A stretch of 64,000 bases of DNA from Ypsolopha sequella. Taxonomy: Eukaryota > Arthropoda > Insecta > Lepidoptera > Ypsolophidae. Under the pieces are notes generated by a model. It was not told the origin of the DNA. It did not search any database and was given only the letters and a program-made list of their open reading frames with translations. The DNA is taken from NCBI GenBank assembly GCA_934047225.1, contig OW203985.1, positions 3,303,501 through 3,367,500 of the forward strand, in the 5' to 3' direction. This document shows positions 12,030 to 22,739 of the stretch, piece after piece (position 1 is the first letter of the stretch; each line of letters starts with the position of its first letter). A program made the position numbers and the translations under genes.

Positions 12030-12065
12030 AGAGCATTAAGAGCCCAGTGTCCCACTGACTGAGCT
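12030..12065 (-). repeat. tRNA-like SINE head fragment
   Basis: On the minus strand the text reads 'ctgtagctcagtcagtggga', an A-box-like start of a tRNA-derived SINE. No B box at the right distance and no cloverleaf, so it is not a tRNA gene. Confidence 0.35.
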
Positions 12066-12123
12066 ACAGTTGCTTTCGTTTCTCTGAGATTATCTAAGAT
12101 TTTGTACACTAAAACGATTACAC

Positions 12124-12553
12124 AGAGTGCTTGGTAATTCGACCTATTCCTTAGAGGTTATACTAGGGATCATTTCCAACAAATAATGCCTATCAACTAG
12201 GGGTCGAAAATTATATTTTTTTTCATGTTAAACACGTTGATATTTCGAAAATTAAAAAATAAAAAAGCTTTTCTATTCTGAGATTATGGGAATTCGGGGC
12301 ACTTTTTTTTTATAAATGATCACTCATCTATCATTGATCATAAAAATAATAAATGAGTGCTGAGAGAGGAATAGTTTTTTTTTAAATTATTTATTTTTGG
12401 TTATTAAAAATAATAAATAATAAAAAATAATATAAAAACCTTCGTAACTCGGAGACCATTAATTTTCGACACCTAGTTGATAGGACTTAATTCGTTGGAA
12501 ATAATTTCTAGTATAACCTCTTTCAAGGAATAGGTCGAATTACTAAGCATCCC
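12124..12553. mobile_element. MITE with ~85-base terminal inverted repeats
   Basis: Left arm 'taattcgacctattcctta', 'gaggttatactag', 'cctatcaactag', 'gtcgaaaatta' is mirrored on the right from 12460 to 12553 with scattered mismatches. The centre is A+T-rich and non-coding. The outermost bases are 'gagtgctt' and 'aagcatccc'. Its right end abuts the LINE fragment at 12591. Confidence 0.7.
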
Positions 12554-12590
12554 GTATATTAGTATAATACTATAAAATATTATATATTCC

Positions 12591-12809
12591 CTACATACTC
12601 ATATACAGTGTAGAAAGCCACTTTTTAAACTTATATTTAAAAAGGGATAATGATTCGATATCTGTGATGTCTTTTGGTAGGTGGTTATAAATATTTGGAG
12701 CGCACAAATACACTGAACATTCGCTTTTTTTTAATTTGCGTAAAGTATTTGTAAATTTAAATATTTCACTGTAAGCCGGTTCTCTACAAGGCCTGTTTGA
12801 TATTGACCT
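12591..12809 (-). pseudogene. LINE reverse transcriptase ORF2, C-terminal end
   Basis: An open minus-strand frame of about 72 codons with no start ends in a TAG at 12591-12593. It reads '...EPAYSEIFKF...' then '...CAPNIYNHLPKDI' and '...SLFKYKFKKWL'. The pattern 'N-x-LP-x-x-I...S-L-x-x-F-K-x-x-x-K-x-W-L' is typical of the extreme C-terminus of jockey/CR1-type reverse transcriptase ORFs. Upstream sequence to about 13000 gives only frame-shifted pieces. The fragment is a 5'-truncated retrotransposon and cannot act alone. The exact clade is inferred only loosely. Confidence 0.6.
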
Positions 12810-14514
12810 GCATTTTTAGTCTGCGTCTCTATAATATATATTGTTTTGGGCATTGTATCATCATTAATTAACAGTTCCAATTTACACAAAAGTCAACGTA
12901 AAGGCCTTCCATCCATGTCTACATAGTCTATACGAAAATCAGAAAGAAGGTTTGGGTATTTTTTACTTATAACTGCAAGCAATTATTGGGTCACGATGAA
13001 ACTTTTGCAACGAGATAGATTGAGAGCTTTTTATCGCCGGATATATACAATTTTTCTTGGGACTACAAAAACAAAAATACGCAAAATCCTTATCTAATTC
13101 TACGTACGACTAGGGAAACTGAGGAACCATGTCGCACCAATAATAAAGGTTATCTGTAAACAAAATGTCAAAGAATGTCCGAAGGGTATCTTTACTGTGG
13201 CAAGGTTCTGTAGTAGGGAATACGTACAGATTTTAAGCGTGCATATCCTTTATTCAATGAAAAAAAGCGATTTCATTCGACCTTCAGTGACGTTATCATC
13301 AAACATTTCCATAGACATATGTTGTTTTCTTGAACGCATCCTATAGTCTGGAATGGATCCGACCATTCGACCTAAATATGATGACGTCACGTCCTGTAAA
13401 TACTAAAATACTTTAAAAATCGGTTTAAAACCACGAAAAAAATTGTTATTGAAATTACATACCTAAATTTGATAAAAAGCAGCAATGATATGAATATCAT
13501 TGAAAAGCAGACATAATAGCACAATTGAAGTTTAAAAAATTCAGTTACTCGACCTACGATACTACTCGTATTTTTGAAATATAATAATAATAATATAATA
13601 ATAATAATAGAACTGTTTATTTCAGGAAAAAAAATAACAATATGTTTACTTAAATCTAAAGTTTCAATCTTCAAATCTTAAGATTATATTACTTTAGATG
13701 GTTACCTCATCTCTTATAAATATCTTAAGCTGATCTTATTAATATTTTATACAATTTATTTTGTAATTTGGGTGCACATCCTCTCCATTTATGTATTTGT
13801 CGTGAATATAATACCTTTTTAATATATTCAAAGCCTGCTTATAGTGTGTAACTTCAATTTTGTCAACTAATGATTTTGGTAATTGGTTTAGTATAAAGGG
13901 TAGATTGTGCTTCCAATTTGTGAATACAAATAAGCTATATATAATATTGTTATGTTTATCTAGAAGGTAAATAAAAGTGATATTATAAAAATGCGACAAC
14001 TCAAGAACAACTGGTTTAGATTTTCCAAAGCAGTGTTACTATGACGTTAGTGCAGGGTATTTTTAGCTTTCCGCGGTTATACCTGGTTTAATACAGCCCG
14101 ATGCTAATCTCTACGCTGTATACCCGGGGATTTACCAAACCAGTGGGGAAAGCCATGGAATTTATATTATTAATGAAAAATGAGTAGGTAAATTGGTAAA
14201 AAAACATTTAATTTCATCGATGTTCATTCTGCAGTCTGGTTCAGATGCTATGCCTAAATGGCCCAAGCAAACAGACGGAAACTGAGATTCCTGACCTGAG
14301 TTCGAATCCTATCTGTCGAATATGAATTGCAATATATTTTTGTGGGATTTATACTGGGTGTCAAGATGAAGTCTTAAAGTAGGAATAAAAAAAGTTGTAT
14401 ATATTATCTAAAAAGTATATATTTTATTGTAAGTACATATTATTTGGTAGGTTAGATTTATCAGTATTTAATGGCCATATAAAATTTAATTTTAAGGACT
14501 CAAGGACATTTGCG
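12810..14514. other. Unannotated A+T-rich DNA with SINE-like B box
   Basis: No gene supported. (ATA)n-type runs lie at about 13577-13608. At 14299-14310 'agttcgaatcct' is a good B box on the plus strand, inside 'ctgacctgagttcgaatcct', suggesting a decayed SINE around 14225-14335. The minus-strand ORFs at 13387 and 13739 are low-complexity and isoleucine-rich, as expected by chance in A+T-rich DNA. Confidence 0.5.
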
Positions 14515-14649
14515 GTGTTACTACAAAACGGTGTTTAACTTTAGACAGTGTTTAAATCTGTTGCTGTCACTTTTTTACGATATGAAAGAAAAGGCGATAA
14601 CAACAGATTTAAACACTATCTAAAGTTAAACATCGTTTTGTAGTAACAC
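14515..14649. mobile_element. Foldback MITE, 135 bp
   Basis: Arms 'gtgttactacaaaacggtgt' and 'cgttttgtagtaacac' continue inward through 'ttaactttaga' and 'tttaaatctgttg', giving about 60 bases of near-perfect self-complementarity with a short centre. Non-coding. No clear target duplication was identified. Confidence 0.7.
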
Positions 14650-16491
14650 AGTTGATGTTAAGGAACTGGTTAGGAACATTTATTTGAATAGACAAAAGTA
14701 AGCATAAACTAACCACAACATTCTTCAAGAAATTCTATTATTTGATAACCTACAAAGTTCAATATTGTACTTTTATTAAAATTTTATAAGCTAATTATTA
14801 TTACTTTATGTTTTGTTTTTTGTTTAACTGGCATAATATTTTAATATTGTCAAATTTTTATAATTTAATTGTTAGTGTACGAATTTAATTTCTGATTTGT
14901 TTGGCGCTGCCTGGAAAGAAAACAATGTTTACACAGTTGCGTTTTGTCAATACTTAAGAATGTCTGCAGTTCACAACACAAGCTGAGTCTGCCCTTTTTC
15001 GTCATTTTTTTTTTCTCAATTTATATATTTAAATTTTTGTATTTTTTATGAATGACGAATAAATTCATTTCTTTCTTTCTTTCAAAATATGCGAGATGGT
15101 GGAAAGACACCCGTATCGACGGCGCGTGCTCAGAAATTGCTTTAATTAACCCAGAAAGGTACGCAAAAACCAATCCTAGCTTTACACTAACAAGTTACAA
15201 TACGGAACTCGGAACTAGGGTTACGTAACAGGGTTAACCATAATCAAGAATGGGTAAGGAGCTAGCATTTGCGTCATGAAAAGAGCTCCATACTACCTTG
15301 GAGTATGAATAAAAATGCCTCAATTCACGTCACTTCTTTCGTGGCGCGGGTTCGGTTTGGAGCGAAAGTGAATAACGATGTCTGAGTACGGCCAATATAG
15401 AAGCCGCACAGATTGTAACGTAGTACAAGAAATTTTCAACCTTATCGTGGTGGTAACAAGGTATTTATGAGACGGCGCGGCGGTGTCTCTATGTGTTTGC
15501 GCACGCATTGCTATGTCACGTTGAGACTTATGTTACTTAGTGTAATGGTTGTGGATTATGGTTTGATTTTGACTTTCTATGGGAGAGAGTAGAGTATCTA
15601 ATCGGCAATAATATAGGCCTTGTTTGTCTTGTAAAATAATAGGGTTTCCAAGAGCTATTGGTCATACATTATGCAAGACTCTCCTTTGGCCGGCCGGTGG
15701 CTCTGCCCGTATAAGAACGTACTTGACTAGAAGACGCCCGCGACTTCGTCTGCGTTTATTTGGGATATAAGTAAACAGTCTGTTGTACCCGTTGGAAACG
15801 CATTTTCGATACACTCCGTTTTACAGGTTACACCCCGTTTTACCCTTTTTCTTTATTTTTACAATAAAAAGCATGAACAGAGGGCGAGCTTATCTCTGAA
15901 AAGAGATATCTTCCAGCAAACCTTAGTGAGAGACAAAACACTTTAATAATAAAAATAAGTAATTGACTAATCAATCATATGTATGTGTACTATAAATTAA
16001 GTCATTCATAAAATATATACTTAAAATGTATAAAGTTTTTCTTTTAGGTCTTTTAGCAAACAGAAAAAATTGACAATGTTTGTCTGCTGTTCATTTTTAT
16101 TTAGAAATCGCAGAGATTTCGTGACCAGTGCCTCCTTCAGCATATTCGACTTCAGTTGGGGTATCGAGTTACGGTCAGTGTCGCTTCAAGCGGAAAAGGG
16201 CACAGCGCACAGTGTGCCATCGATCGATCGATTCAGGGCGAATAGAAAAAAACAGTAGTATTTTTATTTATTTAAAAAATACAATAGCTAGCAAAATTTC
16301 CAATTACTACAATTTATATATTGTTAAAACTCAACTAAACATACATGATTCTTATTCGCCAAACTATGAGAAAGAGTGTGTTAGAAGACCTCATTTTAAT
16401 AATTATTTCTATAGAGCAAAAGTTTTCCAATTGCGATTCATTACTACAGGAATCTAGAAGCAAACTGGTAGCTCCTTATTTAATTTAATGT
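14650..16491. other. Unannotated region with retroposon tails
   Basis: Contains a (CTTT)n tail at 15069-15083 after 'gacgaataaattcattt', a likely LINE 3' end whose reverse counterpart is at 42164-42200, and the common lepidopteran block 'gcccgcgacttcgtctgcg' at 15738-15756. The two plus-strand ORFs near 16070-16457 overlap in different frames and have no motif. A GC-richer patch at 15320-15510 has no supported function. Confidence 0.5.
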
Positions 16492-16620
16492 AGTTGCAGA
16501 AAGAGTTTTTAAGTTTAATGAACCTTTAAAGTTGATGCCATCCCTTACATTGTTCTAAACAAAGAAAGTGACAGCATTCATTTTAAAGTTTCATTAAACT
16601 TAAAGACCCTTTCTGCAACT
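16492..16620. mobile_element. Foldback MITE, 129 bp
   Basis: 'agttgcagaaagagt' and 'accctttctgcaact' are the ends. The arms continue through 'taagtttaatgaa' and 'ttcattaaactta' and an imperfect inner part. Hairpin-forming and non-coding. Confidence 0.7.
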
Positions 16621-16782
16621 GGCCGTATTGGTACATGCTCTAAGAGTAACACTATGTACCCCAAAAAGAGCCAGTTATTCTCGGCGTATCGTCGCCTTCA
16701 TGATGGGCTCATAGAACAGCTCGTGGGTTCTTGTTCTTTGGTAATTATGCGGCACAAACAGCACGTATCGACAGTAAGACCT

Positions 16783-16946
16783 GCGGGTCTACCGCGTAAT
16801 TCTGATTTGTATCAACTTCAAGCAAATACATGCGAAATTCAACGCGTGCAAAAGAGATGGCATGTTAGGCGGGTGTCGTCGCACGCACGACAAATTTCAA
16901 TCTCAAGTTGTTGTTGATGAAAATCAGAATTATGCGGTAGACCCGC
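16783..16946. mobile_element. Inverted-repeat element bounded by 'GCGGTAGACCCG' arms
   Basis: Left arm 16783-16808 and right arm 16921-16946 are 26-base inverted repeats with one mismatch (inner text 'aaatcagaatta', outer 'gcggtagacccgc'). The same 'gcggtagacccg' word ends the 106-base insertion at 62431-62536, so the arms may derive from two inverted copies of that retroposon's 3' end. Confidence 0.5.
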
Positions 16947-17517
16947 TGCTGTTTATTTTGTTTTCCACGAATCATTTAAAATAAATAAACTGCTAGCACC
17001 AGATTTCTGTCTGATTATAAAAAACAAATACAAAAAAGATGCCTTACATACTAAACGGAAACAAAATTCACTATAATTTCTGCAAAGTTATTTTAATGAA
17101 TAGGAAAAATTCATGACGATTCAGATGAATGGATATAAAACAAGAATATTGCGTGCGTCTTCTCGTTTTATTAATTAGTTTAGTGTTACGAAATACCGAT
17201 TCGTAATAAATACGTTTTAATAAAAACTCTACATCAAGCCCACCTTTTTACGATTGTAGTCTTGACCTGGCTGTATTGGGAGCTAAGTGTGATACAATAC
17301 AATACTGAATTAGTAACCGATACATTGAAACCTTTTTGTGTTTAAAAGTTGTAACCACCTAACTTCTTGTATTTTGTGTTAACTAATGAATAAAAACTTG
17401 TAGAAAAAAGGTGAAAACATTTCGACAACTTAAAGCCTAAAATTGAGCCTAAAACATCAACAACGCCAGATGATTCATGATTCGTTTTAGGAAATTAGGA
17501 CCATCATAACATTGAAA
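16947..17517. other. Unannotated A+T-rich DNA
   Basis: Nothing recognisable on either strand. Confidence 0.5.
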
Positions 17518-17570
17518 ACCGGCCAAGTGTGAGTCAGCCTCGCGCACGAAGGAATCCGTACCATTATCTA
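17518..17570 (-). repeat. 'GGGTTCCGTACC' repeat, 3'-end fragment
   Basis: On the minus strand this reads '...gtacggattccttcgtgcgc' and 'gaggctgactcacacttggc', the distal end of the family described at 6826. Confidence 0.55.
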
Positions 17571-17627
17571 TTAAAAAGGCAAAAAAATCACGGTATTTAT
17601 GTGAAAAATCACATAAAAAAGACATGA

Positions 17628-18000
17628 AAACATATCGTCACGACATGAATCCTGGAATCCAAATAGACCAATTTCTTAAGGCACGGTGGGAAGCTGATAT
17701 ACATATTCCACGAAGAAATAAGGTTGAAAATACCTTACTTCTTCAACCTTATTTCTTCGTGGAATATACCAGCTCCCACCGCGCCTTAAGAAATTGGTCT
17801 ATTTGTGCCCAAAACTTTATTCTGTGCCCAAAGTGCGACGATTGGGGTTCACCACCCATCAAGTTTTGGACGTAATAATAGTCAATGAAAAGCGGACGTA
17901 CCAAGTGTAGATTGTGATTTGCATTTCACAGTTCACACCTGGGAACTCCTCTGACACCCCCTCCGGTATTCATGTCGTGACGACATGTTTTTATGTCTTT
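17628..18000 (+). repeat. SINE-like repeat with internal 140-bp foldback
   Basis: The outer text 'cgtcacgacatgaatcctgg' and 'attcatgtcgtgacgacatg' are inverted copies at the two ends. Inside, 17662-17803 forms a near-perfect hairpin ('aatagaccaatttcttaagg' against its complement). The right half shares blocks in order with the minus strand of 26113-26344 ('ttggtctat', 'cacagt...acacct', 'attcatgtcgtga'). That copy has a B box, so this family is probably tRNA-derived. Confidence 0.55.
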
Positions 18001-18024
18001 TTTATGTATTATAGTCTTTTTTAT

Positions 18025-18215
18025 GTATCACTACATAGTATAAAACAAAGTCGCTTCCCGCTGTCTGTCTGTCCCTATGTATGTATGCCTAGATCTATAA
18101 AAGTACGCAACGGATTTACATGCGGTTTTTTTAATAGATAGAGTGATTCAGGAGGAAGGTTTATATGTATAAAACATGCCCGTGCAAAGCCGAGTAGGGT
18201 CGCTAGTGATTTATA
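18025..18215 (+). repeat. Common lepidopteran dispersed repeat fragment
   Basis: 'cactacatagtataaaacaa', 'cgcttcccgctgtctgtctg' and finally 'cccgtgcaaagccgagtagg' with 'gctagtgatt'. I recognise this order from many lepidopteran sequences; the class is not known to me. Non-coding; the 75-codon ORF crossing it is chance. Confidence 0.5.
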
Positions 18216-18303
18216 ATTCATCGCTAATAAAATAACACAACTTGGCTAGAAAATCGTAATTGGCACGAAATTATGGTCGCTTTATGCCATAAATCACATT
18301 TAT

Positions 18304-18379
18304 TTAATACTTTTTATTCAAAAATAAGAAAAACAATCACAAGTTTTGCGTTCGGGAACGCGTTCCATCGCACCCACCC
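18304..18379 (+). repeat. Left member of a direct-repeat pair flanking an element
   Basis: 'attcaaaaataagaaaaaca', 'atcacaagttttgcgttcgg' and 'gaacgcgttccat' occur here and again at 18798-18877. The pair brackets the 0.4-kb element at 18380-18797. Confidence 0.7.
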
Positions 18380-18797
18380 GATACCAAAAAAAAATGGGGT
18401 TTTTTCGAATTCATTTACTCCACTATAACGTCATCTACGTATTTTATTTTTGGGTAAATGTTTATTAAGTATTTGATTAAGATTCTCACTGAAGGAAAAC
18501 GCGATTGGATGAAATTTTCTCGATAGAATTTAATTCCGAAAACACCTCTAAATTGTTTTATTTTTTCCTGTAATTCTGAAATCCTAACTAATTTCATTGT
18601 GAAATTGCATTCAAAATGTGGATATTATATGTATACTTGTAAAATCTCTTTGAAAATATTTTTGACAAAATAGCTTAGTACATTTTATATTAATAAAAAA
18701 CCTACTTTTTGCTACTTTTCTACGAATCCGTCCTACTTGCACTGAGGGTTTTTTCGCATATGGAGTAACAGGGACGCTAAAACTTTTACATATCGCC
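18380..18797 (-). mobile_element. TTAA-type MITE, copy related to 49950-50289
   Basis: Inverted relative to 49950-50289. Shared blocks include 'cgatacc', 'catttactccactataacg', 'tgaaattttctcgatagaat'-like, 'atcctaactaatttcattgt', 'ccgtcctacttgcactgagg' and 'tatcgccttaa'. The right end keeps CGCC-TTAA; the left end has lost the GG-CG/TTAA part. The 60-codon ORF on the minus strand lies wholly in the element and has no motif. Confidence 0.6.
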
Positions 18798-18877
18798 TTA
18801 ATACTTTTTTTTCAAAAATAAGAAAAACAATCACAAGTTTTGCGTTCGGGAACGCGTTCCATTCCATTACACCCGCC
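18798..18877 (+). repeat. Right member of the direct-repeat pair
   Basis: See 18304-18379. This copy starts exactly at the TTAA that ends the enclosed element and runs to 'acacccgcc' followed by another TTAA. Confidence 0.7.
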
Positions 18878-19345
18878 TTAAAGCGGAAAATCCAATATAG
18901 TGATGTGCGTAAATAGTTAAGATTGATTCTGCATGCCTTCACGGATTCAGAGGCATTTGTATAACAGGAATCTTTCCATAAAGGTACGTCGGTAAACATC
19001 ATTTTGTTATGTTATTTAATATTATATACATATATTTACATACTAGTGGGTAATTATGGTGTTCTATAAGTTTGTAGCGTTACATTTTATTACATTTTTT
19101 TCACTTAAATGGTATGTTATAATTGCTTGTCGGCATCAATAGATATTTTTTCTTCATAAATGATATCTTCCACATACACTTATAATAAATAAATGTGTGC
19201 CATGAAATGTAATTTAATTGTTTGATGTATATGATCAACTTACCGCTGTGATTGAAATGTCACAAATTGTAGTTTACTTTATACATAAATACTGACTTTT
19301 GTCTACAGCTCCGCCTGTGTTGAAGGGTTGTCGAATTGGCATAGA

Positions 19346-19830
19346 TTAAATTATGTTAAGGTGTGTTAATTCGAAAACCATTTCGAGATCTGGGTATAAT
19401 AAGCCGTATTTTCGAAGTTTTGGTCTATAAAACCTCATGATGATGAATATTTTTACGAAAATGCTGCAACTTCCATTTGCCCTCGTGTGACGTCACTTGA
19501 GTAATGGCTGTTTAGAAATGTTTCCTTTGCTATCAAGATAAATTTATAATAATTTGCTTGAGACTGATTTGACAGCTAGATGACAGATGAGTAGACAGAC
19601 AGAGACAGACCACTTTTTTATAAGCAATCACACATCACAATCAGTATAATCTCTAAAATTCTTAAGTGAAAAGGTCATCGAACAATTCTTTAAAAAATCA
19701 TAAAAAAATAATGGTAAATTTATATACCAAAATAATGAAAACTATGTCCTAAAATAGCGTATAATCTCGGAAAAAATAATCTTTTCAAAATTTAAGTTAT
19801 GGGAATTGGGTCATTCTGTATTACTTATAA
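19346..19830 (+). repeat. Dispersed repeat family D, copy 1
   Basis: Begins with 'ttaaattatgttaaggtgtg' and continues through 'ggtctataaaacctcatgat', 'cttccatttgccctcgtgtg', 'acgtcacttgag', 'agacagacagagacaga' and 'ataagcaatcacacatcaca'. An inverted copy is at 23855-24293. The first ~24 bases exist once here but are amplified 17-fold in the other copy. No coding content. Confidence 0.7.
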
Positions 19831-20055
19831 ATTGAATTGGTCGATTCATCGGATTTCTAAAAACATACCAAAAATGTATAGGAACTAATGGCTCAAAAAG
19901 AATTTGTTGAGGAAGCATTTATACTATAAATATGTTGTTGAGTTGTTACATATATGCAAAAATATGTTGTAAATTTTGTTTGAAGAAGCACCAAAATAAA
20001 GTGGGAACAACATAGTTTTTACAAAAATTTGAAAATTACATGTTAGCGTAAGATC

Positions 20056-20170
20056 GTAAAATCCGATAGTTAACAATTTCACTAATGAGATTACAATTTC
20101 ACGGTATGTTCTTGTGTAGTTGTTTGTAAACTAACCTAACCTAGTGAAATTATAAACTATCGGATTTTAC
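20056..20170. mobile_element. Foldback MITE, 115 bp
   Basis: 'gtaaaatccgatagttaaca' near the left end and 'aactatcggattttac' at the right end are complementary, with 'atttcact' and 'agtgaaat' further in. The loop contains 'ctaacctaacctag', which should not be read as telomere repeat. Confidence 0.65.
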
Positions 20171-20574
20171 AATTTCACACTGTCATAATATACAGGGTTG
20201 TTTTTGGACGCCTAGCCAAAAGTAAATATGACTTATGGAAAAAAATAAAAAAATATTTGGTAAAAAGAATTACAACTATTCAAAGGAATAGTTTAAATCC
20301 GAATTTTAAGCCACTTTGCAAATCCAAAATTTCTTGGCGCGTTCGGTCACCCTTGGTGGCTGGCGATGGGGAGGGTGGTGAGGGGGTGGCCAGGCGCCGC
20401 GTGGGGCGGTGCGCACGGTGAAAAAACGAGCGAGCATAAATTTTAATCTGTGTTAGGAAAAGTTGTCAAAAATATGTAAATAAAATATTACATTTGGATC
20501 CTTTTAGTATTTTCAAGACATAAACTAGGTACTGAACTACGAGTAGGTGTGTGAACAAGTACTTACCGAATTTC
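20171..20574. other. Unannotated DNA with a GC-rich patch
   Basis: A G/C-rich island lies at about 20335-20430, contrasting with the A+T-rich surroundings. It is G-strand biased ('gatggggagggtggtgaggg') and follows 'acagggttgtttttggacgcc'. No ORF, splice signal or tRNA is recognised; it may be part of a dispersed repeat. Confidence 0.4.
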
Positions 20575-20696
20575 ATGTTGTTAGCTTTATTTATCCGTCT
20601 TCGGGGAAAGTGGCTGTGACATACAGACAGACACATGGACGGATGAACGAGCAGTACCATAAGGGTTCTTTTTTGTCATATTTGGGTACGGAGCCC
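20575..20696 (-). repeat. 'GGGTTCCGTA'-type repeat fragment
   Basis: Minus-strand text 'agggctccgtacccaaatat', then 'cttatggtactgctcgttca', then 'tccatgtgtctgtctgtatg'. A diverged member of the family seen at 6826 and 43103. Confidence 0.5.
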
Positions 20697-20699
20697 TAT

Positions 20700-20780
20700 A
20701 ATAATTTTATTTTATTTTATTTAATTTAATTTAATTTAATTTTATTTTATTTTATTTTATTTGATTTAATTTAATTTAAT
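20700..20780. repeat. (ATTTT/ATTTA)n pentanucleotide microsatellite
   Basis: Blocks of TTTTA and TTTAA units alternate over about 80 bases. Simple repeat, no coding value. Confidence 0.85.
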
Positions 20781-20799
20781 ACTACTTTTACTCGCCTGT

Positions 20800-20888
20800 T
20801 CTCTTACTAACTCTAGTCCATAAGTTATTTTGTGTTACTAAGACTTTATGGACCCTGTCCGAAATAAATTATTTTATTATTATTATTG
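20800..20888 (+). repeat. LINE 3' end with (ATT)n tail
   Basis: 'tttatggaccctgtccgaaa' followed by 'taaattattttattattatt'. A retroposon-like end with a trinucleotide tail; no coding sequence attached. Confidence 0.4.
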
Positions 20889-21136
20889 TACAAGTATACA
20901 CATACCTTAATACGTCAATAATTATTTTTATACAATTTTTCAATAACCTTCAAAACCCTCCACACAAAAACAAAACAGATAGGTTACAAGGTTCGCTGGG
21001 TTTTACCATAATTTTTGTCAATAATCATCACACCAAAAATGACAACACCAACAACAGAAACAACAATCATTGTTCAAGACAATCATCACAGAAGACTCCG
21101 GCGTGTAATCTTTTATCGGTAATTAGTGTAATTAAA

Positions 21137-21430
21137 TTAGCAGAATGAATAAACATGGCCGACTCGCCGCGGCGAGAGATACATTATTCATTCCCATAGT
21201 GTCATCTACATGAGAAAACTTGAGGCCTGCTTCCACTGCGAGCTAAAAACGCGTGCAGATCTTATACAGTTATTCTGTAATATTCTTAGTAATATTAATT
21301 ATATTAGCAGAATGAATAAATATGGCCGACTCTCCACTGCGAGAGATACATTATTCATAAGAAAACTTGAGGCCTGTTTCCACCGCGAGCTAAAATCAAG
21401 TGCAGTTTAATAAAGTTATTCTAGAATGTT
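21137..21430 (+). repeat. ~166-bp tandem duplication
   Basis: Two head-to-tail units start with 'ttagcagaatgaataaa' at about 21137 and 21303. Both contain 'atggccgactc', 'gcgagagatacattattcat' and 'gaaaacttgaggcctg'. The units differ by substitutions and small indels. The 66-codon ORF reads through the junction and repeats a short peptide for that reason only. Confidence 0.7.
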
Positions 21431-21579
21431 CTGAGCTACATTAATTTACTATGAAGGTTTCTTGAATTAAATGCACTTGTACTACGAGTAGCTTCAACCG
21501 CCTCTCGTTCAAATAACTGGAGTTCGTGGGTTCAAATAACACATTTGTGTTCGGTCTACGTTCTTCGGAAGACACGTTA

Positions 21580-22060
21580 AGGGGCTATACCGTGAAAATT
21601 TAAACTTTTTGAAGTTATTTATCTGCTCTTTTAATGAAGTTCCAAGTAAAATAAATTAGTATAACAATTTTGGGACCTTTTACTAGATTTTGGTCTATCA
21701 GAAACGCGATAGGAGGAATTTCATTCGATAGAAATAATTATTGAAATCAATTGACATTACATTATTGACAATTGAATTAATTGACAAATTAGGATAGCAT
21801 ACAGACTTGAAAAATATTTATTTAGATGGGTTTTAACTACACCTAAATTACTGGTTATGGAATTTTTTGTAACTATTTTAGTTAATTTTGCATTAATTTA
21901 AAACCGACTTTTTGTCAATTTTCCCCGATTCCGTCCCTTTCGCACTGCGGGTCTTTCTGCCTGGAGTAACGGGGACCTTTGCTAGCACGGTATATCACGT
22001 TAAGCTGTACGTCACCACTGTTCAGCCCACCACCACCTTGGCTGTTAAAACTTTTATCCA
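21580..22060 (+). repeat. Dispersed repeat family E, copy 1
   Basis: Begins 'aggggctataccgtgaaaat', then 'ttgaagttatttatctgct', and reaches 'cgcactgcgggtctttctgc' and 'ctggagtaacggggac'. A second copy on the same strand is at 63253-63620. The end block resembles part of the 18380-18797 element ('cttgcactgagggtttt...ggagtaacagggac'), so the families share a module. Confidence 0.6.
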
Positions 22061-22104
22061 TCACCCTGGAATGTAGGTAATAAATAATCTTCGAAATGTA
22101 GAGT

Positions 22105-22251
22105 AGTGTCGATTCAGTGTCACAAAACTTAATTTTTTTGACAGGACTAAACTTATTTTAAGCGTCCTGTCTTTGTCTTGAAAAAAGACAGAACGCTTAA
22201 ATTAAGTTTAGTCCTGTCAAAAGTTAAACCGTGTTACACCAAATCAACACT
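22105..22251. mobile_element. Foldback MITE, 147 bp
   Basis: Ends 'agtgtcgattcagtgt' and 'acaccaaatcaacact' are imperfect inverted repeats; the inner arms 'ttgacaggactaaactta' and 'taagtttagtcctgtcaa' are perfect, and 'gcgtcctgtct' pairs with 'agacagaacgc'. A long hairpin with a tiny loop; non-coding. Confidence 0.75.
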
Positions 22252-22655
22252 ATTGTAGATATTATCTAGGTATACATTTAAATTTTAGGTATCAACCATG
22301 AAAGACGTAAACAATGATAAAGTTTCAAAAAAAGAAGGACATTGTTGGTCCAACAAGTAGACCAGTTGTACGCAGACCAAAAAGTAATCTCGAAGTAGAC
22401 CGGTTAGATAATAATCAGTGAATTTGAAAAGCTTAACATAGGTATCAACTATATTTGAGATAGAAATACCTATTTTCAGAGTTATCTATTTATCGCTACA
22501 GGAAGTGACAGTCGCAGCTTAGCTTTCAGAGGAAATAAGGCGTTATATTGCAGTGCTATACTCATCAAAATATCACATTATGGGAGTGGATAAGTATTAG
22601 TTGATCGTTTCTGAAATGGTTATTACAACCAAACGTAGTTATTTCTTGTTTTTTT

Positions 22656-22739
22656 CAGTTTTACACCATTATCAAGGGTTTCAACTAGTTTCAAGATTAA
22701 TTCATTAATCTTGAAACCCTTGATAACGGTGTAAAACTG
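22656..22739. mobile_element. Near-perfect palindrome, 84 bp
   Basis: 'cagttttacaccattatcaa' and 'ttgataacggtgtaaaactg' form outer arms with one mismatch. The centre, 22689-22716, is itself a perfect 13+13-base palindrome around TC. Likely a very short foldback element. Confidence 0.7.

Noticed and set aside
20130..20145. Telomere-like CCTAACCTAA
   Set aside because: Only two units, inside the loop of a small foldback; no array, so not an interstitial telomere tract.
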